64,000 nt of DNA from assembly GCA_036504515.1 (NCBI GenBank), contig DASXVA010000004.1, forward strand, positions 124,001 through 188,000, given 5' to 3'. The position numbers were made by a program, and so were the translations under genes. This DNA comes from AWTP1-18 sp036504515. Lineage in GTDB: Bacteria; Pseudomonadota; Gammaproteobacteria; Burkholderiales; Rhodocyclaceae. This document shows, one piece after another, positions 61,073 to 64,000 of the stretch; the stretch's first letter is position 1; every line of letters starts with the position of its first letter. The notes below the pieces were generated by a model, which was not told where the DNA came from, made no database searches, and was given only the letters and a program-made list of their open reading frames with translations.

Positions 61073-62692
61073 CTATACCCGGAAGCGCGCCGTTGCTGCG
61101 CTGAGTTCCTGAGCAATTGTTTGCAGGGACTGGGCGGCTTGGGTATTGGTGGCCATGTTTTCACTGGTCTGCTCTACCTGCTGCACGATGCGGTCGACCT
61201 GCTGGGCCAAAGATGTACTGGCGGTACTTTGCTCCCGAGTGGACGAGGCGACATCTTTAACCAGAGTCTGAGCTTCCAAGGAGCCCTTGGAGATGTTTCG
61301 TAGTAATTCGATGATTTCTGTTGCAGATGATTTAGCCCTCTCGGCCTCGGGTAGTGCGGATTCCATAACCTGAGCAGCTGAAATTGTTTCGTTCTGAATG
61401 CGGTTTACTACGGCAGAAATTTCCAGGGTGGCCTTTTCCGTTTGTTCAGCCAATTTACGTACTTCATCTGCGACGACGGCAAAGCCTCTTCCTTGTTCTC
61501 CTGCGCGGGCTGCTTCAATAGCTGCATTTAGGGCCAATAGATTGGTCTGCGCAGCAATGTCGTTGATGCTGTTGGCGGTGCGAGCTACTTCCTCGGTACT
61601 GCTTGCCAGAGCGCGGACTTTTTCAGCAGCCGCTGCGACAGAGTTCACCAAGGTGGAAATATTTTCTGCTGTGACGCTAACGTTCTTTTCTCCCTGGGTA
61701 GCAAGTTCTACCGCTGCATTGGAGTAGCGCTCGGTTTCCAGGGCATTGTCCGATACGTGCGTTATGGAGACGGTGAGTTGTTCCATGGCGGCGGCCATGG
61801 ACTGCGTGGCATCTGCCTGAGTCTCGGCAGCTTGAGCTACTTGGATTGATGTCTGGTTAATGTCACCAGCAGCTTGGGTGACTTTGCTTGAACCCGTTGC
61901 GATGTTCTTGATCATGTCACGAAGGGCGTGCACCAGATGCTCAAGTTCTCCCACCAAGCTATCGGGGTGTTCCGGTTTGAGACTAATGGTCAGGTCACCA
62001 GCGGCGACGGTTTTCATGGCTGCAACAGCTACGGCTGGTTCGCCGCCGATCTGGTGAAGGATGCTGCGGGACATGACCCAGGCGGCAGCGCCAACTGCAA
62101 TCATGATCAGCACAATGACTACGGAGACATAAGCCAGTTGCTGCAAGAAAATCTGGTTCAGGTCATCGATGTAAAGTCCTGTGCCGATGGCCCAGTCCCA
62201 CGGTGCGAAATATTCGACGTGGTGGAGTTTGGCAACCTGTTCTGTACCGCCAGGCTTGACCGTCAGGGTGTTGACGAATTCAGTTTTCTGCACAGCCGAG
62301 TTGACCAAATCCCGTACCGGATAGGCACCGGATTTGTCTTGTCGATCCCAGTGTTCTGCCCCAACAAACTTGGGGTTGATATGGACGATGCTTAAGCCTT
62401 TTCCGGTATAGACATAGAAATACTCGGCACCCAGGTATCGCATACCGGACAAAGCCGTGACGGCCAGTTTTTGGGCATCCTCATGGCTGAGTTCCCCCTT
62501 GGCTTCTTTTTCCTGGAAGGTTTTGACAGTGCTCACTGCCAAGTCTACGGCGGACCGCAAGGTAACCTTTCGGTCTTCCAGTAGTTGCTGACGCAGATGG
62601 TTGATCTGAAAAAAGCCGAGCAAGACCAAACCGAGCAAGGAGATCAATACAGATGTGGCAAGGCGACGATGAAGACTCATGGTTTGGAGCAT
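61073..62692 (-). CDS. Cache-domain methyl-accepting chemotaxis protein
   Basis: Transmembrane chemoreceptor of 539 residues. The first helix is about 10-30; a single Cache (sCache_2-like) sensor follows (about 35-185) with GMRYLGAEYFYVYTGKGLSI and FAPWDWAIGTGLYIDDLNQI. The second helix is about 188-212, then HAMP. The signalling tip is QTNLLALNAAIEAARAGEQG near residue 390. ATG 62692 has GAGGA six bases upstream; MSLHRR (62680) is an alternative. Ligand is unknown; sCache_2 receptors often sense organic acids. No sigma-28 promoter was found upstream. Confidence 0.95.
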   Translation of the reverse strand: MLQTMSLHRRLATSVLISLLGLVLLGFFQINHLRQQLLEDRKVTLRSAVDLAVSTVKTFQEKEAKGELSHEDAQKLAVTALSGMRYLGAEYFYVYTGKGLSIVHINPKFVGAEHWDRQDKSGAYPVRDLVNSAVQKTEFVNTLTVKPGGTEQVAKLHHVEYFAPWDWAIGTGLYIDDLNQIFLQQLAYVSVVIVLIMIAVGAAAWVMSRSILHQIGGEPAVAVAAMKTVAAGDLTISLKPEHPDSLVGELEHLVHALRDMIKNIATGSSKVTQAAGDINQTSIQVAQAAETQADATQSMAAAMEQLTVSITHVSDNALETERYSNAAVELATQGEKNVSVTAENISTLVNSVAAAAEKVRALASSTEEVARTANSINDIAAQTNLLALNAAIEAARAGEQGRGFAVVADEVRKLAEQTEKATLEISAVVNRIQNETISAAQVMESALPEAERAKSSATEIIELLRNISKGSLEAQTLVKDVASSTREQSTASTSLAQQVDRIVQQVEQTSENMATNTQAAQSLQTIAQELSAATARFRV

Positions 62693-62954
62693 CGCAATTC
62701 CTCTGGAGGAGTAACAGACTAGGTGTCAGATGTTGACAAGGTTAGACTGTTGAATGAGCTGTAGTCCATATCGGATTCTACGTACGGTTATGTGTGCGAT
62801 TTATGACTCCGCTAACCGATGAAATCATGAGATCAGTCTGTTACTGGGTTATGGCGGGGCGACTCCTGTCGAGTGCTGGTGCGCCTTAACCCTATGGTGC
62901 GATGTAAGCCGGGTGAATAGATACTCAGTACCGCTGCGTTTCCGCAAAGCGCCC

Positions 62955-63368
62955 TTAGAAAGAGCTATCCAGAATTTCGTAGTTGCCATCCATAAGGACC
63001 TCATCCGCATTGAAGACCAGCTGAAGGATGAGATCGGTATGGGCGCCATACCAGCTGCGGTCAATCTGGGCTTTGCCGAAAATGCAGGGGCCACCTTTGG
63101 TCGTCAGCTGAGTTTGCACCCGAGCTTGTTTGACCAGGGCGTCGCACTCCCGAATCGTCTTTTGGGAAAAGGTGACGTTTCGGGATTTCAAGATGTTCAG
63201 GGTTTGAGTCAAGGAAACCCCTGGCGGTAATTCCGCCTTGAGTTCTGCCATCAGCATCTTTCCCTTGTCATCTGCGCTGCTGCAGGCCGCAATGAACATT
63301 GCGGAAAGCATGACGACCAAAACGCTAAATATGTGCCGGGACACGCTTTTTGATGACAGTAGGTTCAT
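62955..63368 (-). CDS. hypothetical lipoprotein
   Basis: A 137-residue predicted lipoprotein that I do not recognise. The signal peptide ends in FIAAC (Cys about residue 29). The mature protein has AELKAELPPGVSLTQTLNIL and a pair of Cys in RECDALVK and GGPCIFGK that could form a disulphide. It lies 54 nt after the stop of a chemoreceptor gene on the same strand, so the two may share a transcript. The 260 bp between it and the next chemoreceptor gene contains nothing else I can support. Confidence 0.75.
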   Translation of the reverse strand: MNLLSSKSVSRHIFSVLVVMLSAMFIAACSSADDKGKMLMAELKAELPPGVSLTQTLNILKSRNVTFSQKTIRECDALVKQARVQTQLTTKGGPCIFGKAQIDRSWYGAHTDLILQLVFNADEVLMDGNYEILDSSF

Positions 63369-63385
63369 GGCAACTTTCGTGGCTA

Positions 63386-63421
63386 GGTCCGGCTATCCAT
63401 CAAGAGGCCGGACCTTTTTCT
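63386..63421. terminator. hairpin between MCP gene and lipoprotein gene
   Basis: Stem AGGTCCGGC / GCCGGACCT with a 13-base loop, followed on the plus strand by TTTTT. It lies two bases past the MCP stop, read on the minus strand, where it would follow an A-run rather than a T-run, so it may be a weak terminator or a transcript stabiliser. Confidence 0.55.
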
Positions 63422-63422
63422 A

Positions 63423-64000
63423 TTAATGGACAAAAGCGCCCATGGCGGTACGCAGTCGCAGGGATACGCTACGGAGAATGGACCCGGAGCGAGCCGTATC
63501 CTTGGTGGCCTGGTTGCTCATTTCCGTCAAGGAGCCTAATTGTTCCATCGTACCAGCCACCATCCGCGCAGCGGAGTTAACTTCCTTGGCGGCATTGGTG
63601 ATGTCTTCCATGGCATGACAGGCTTGGGTGATTTTTTCCTGAATCATCAACAGGGAGTCACCCGAATTTTCCACGTTGCGGATGCCTTCGCTGACATCGG
63701 ACGCACTGTTGCCTATGGTTACCACGGCATTTTCAATGCCGCTCTGGATAGAGTTGATCAGTCCCGCAATTTCCTGGGTTGCCTGCGTAGTCCGTTCCGC
63801 CAGTTTGCGGACTTCATCGGCTACCACGGCAAAACCACGACCCTGCTCACCGGCGCGCGCCGCTTCAATGGCGGCGTTGAGGGCGAGGAGATTAGTCTGG
63901 TCGGCAATTTCACGGATGGTCTGGACGATGCTAGTGACCTTCTGGGACTGCTCACCCAATTGGGTAACAGATTCCTGGGCCTGATGACTGGCAGTGGCAA
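63423..64000 (-). CDS. methyl-accepting chemotaxis protein, C-terminal part (cut by window edge)
   Basis: The cytoplasmic signalling domain of a third chemoreceptor; the frame is still open at base 64000, so the sensor and membrane parts lie outside. The tip QTNLLALNAAIEAARAGEQG contacts CheA and CheW, followed by FAVVADEVRKLAERTTQAT. The C-terminus RLRTAMGAFVH has no pentapeptide tether for CheR. About 192 codons are in view. A hairpin lies directly after its stop, and the lipoprotein gene follows. Confidence 0.95.
   Translation of the reverse strand, partial: ATASHQAQESVTQLGEQSQKVTSIVQTIREIADQTNLLALNAAIEAARAGEQGRGFAVVADEVRKLAERTTQATQEIAGLINSIQSGIENAVVTIGNSASDVSEGIRNVENSGDSLLMIQEKITQACHAMEDITNAAKEVNSAARMVAGTMEQLGSLTEMSNQATKDTARSGSILRSVSLRLRTAMGAFVH

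Noticed and set aside
1..64000. CRISPR array
   Set aside because: No set of regularly spaced 25-40-bp repeats was seen on reading; the repeated terminators and att sites are not arrays.

Overview
The window looks like a chromosomal segment of a motile, nitrate-assimilating betaproteobacterium, most likely from the Rhodocyclales (Azospira/Dechlorosoma-like). The reasons are GC-rich core genes, the ilvE / CHCC zinc-finger / waaF gene order, a phasin, several chemoreceptors and c-di-GMP proteins, and an NasA with a C-terminal BFD [2Fe-2S] domain. This placement is inferred from gene content, not from a database search.

Layout. 1-13.3 kb (minus strand): DyP-type peroxidase (cut by the left edge), a small lipoprotein, oligopeptidase A (prlC), purC, a DUF3422 membrane protein, the dTDP-rhamnose operon rfbBDAC, and a histidine kinase / NarL-type regulator / diguanylate cyclase operon. 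13.37-16.7 kb: tRNA-Thr(UGU) followed by a 2.9-kb AT-richer remnant of an integrative element. It is bounded by a 40-bp direct repeat of the tRNA 3' half and holds an integrase fragment, an AbiEii-like nucleotidyltransferase with a winged-helix partner, and an unknown gene. A MITE-like inverted-repeat element lies just outside it. 16.75-38.9 kb: phasin, SnoaL-like protein, nitroreductase, two-part chromate transporter, DeaD RNA helicase, PAS chemoreceptor, an flgT-flgP-(Cys-rich lipoprotein)-flgO cluster, a degenerate HD-GYP protein, MEKHLA and YkgJ proteins, a diguanylate cyclase, pyrF, an EAL-like/HDOD protein, algC, waaF, ilvE, a Nudix hydrolase and mnmA.

38.9-53.3 kb is a defence/mobile island between mnmA and an FKBP gene. 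A CapW/BrxR-like WYL regulator and a HEPN-motif protein (minus strand) diverge from a complete four-gene Wadjet-like system jetABCD (plus strand), with a palindromic operator candidate in the shared promoter region. Then come an unknown small gene, an AlpA-like protein, an IS1595-family transposase and an unknown coiled-coil/wHTH gene. The JetC ATPase is very long and has Asp-Gly where Walker B usually has Asp-Glu.

53.3-64 kb returns to core genes: FKBP, a three-PAS GGDEF-EAL protein, a beta-hydroxyacid dehydrogenase, DUF4202, assimilatory nitrate reductase nasA behind a near-consensus sigma-54 promoter with NtrC-like sites, a Cache chemoreceptor, a lipoprotein and the end of another chemoreceptor.

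The window is rich in c-di-GMP and chemotaxis functions: three GGDEF proteins with intact active sites and I-sites, at least two degenerate EAL/HD-GYP proteins, and three MCPs. rfbBDAC, algC and waaF serve cell-surface polysaccharide synthesis.
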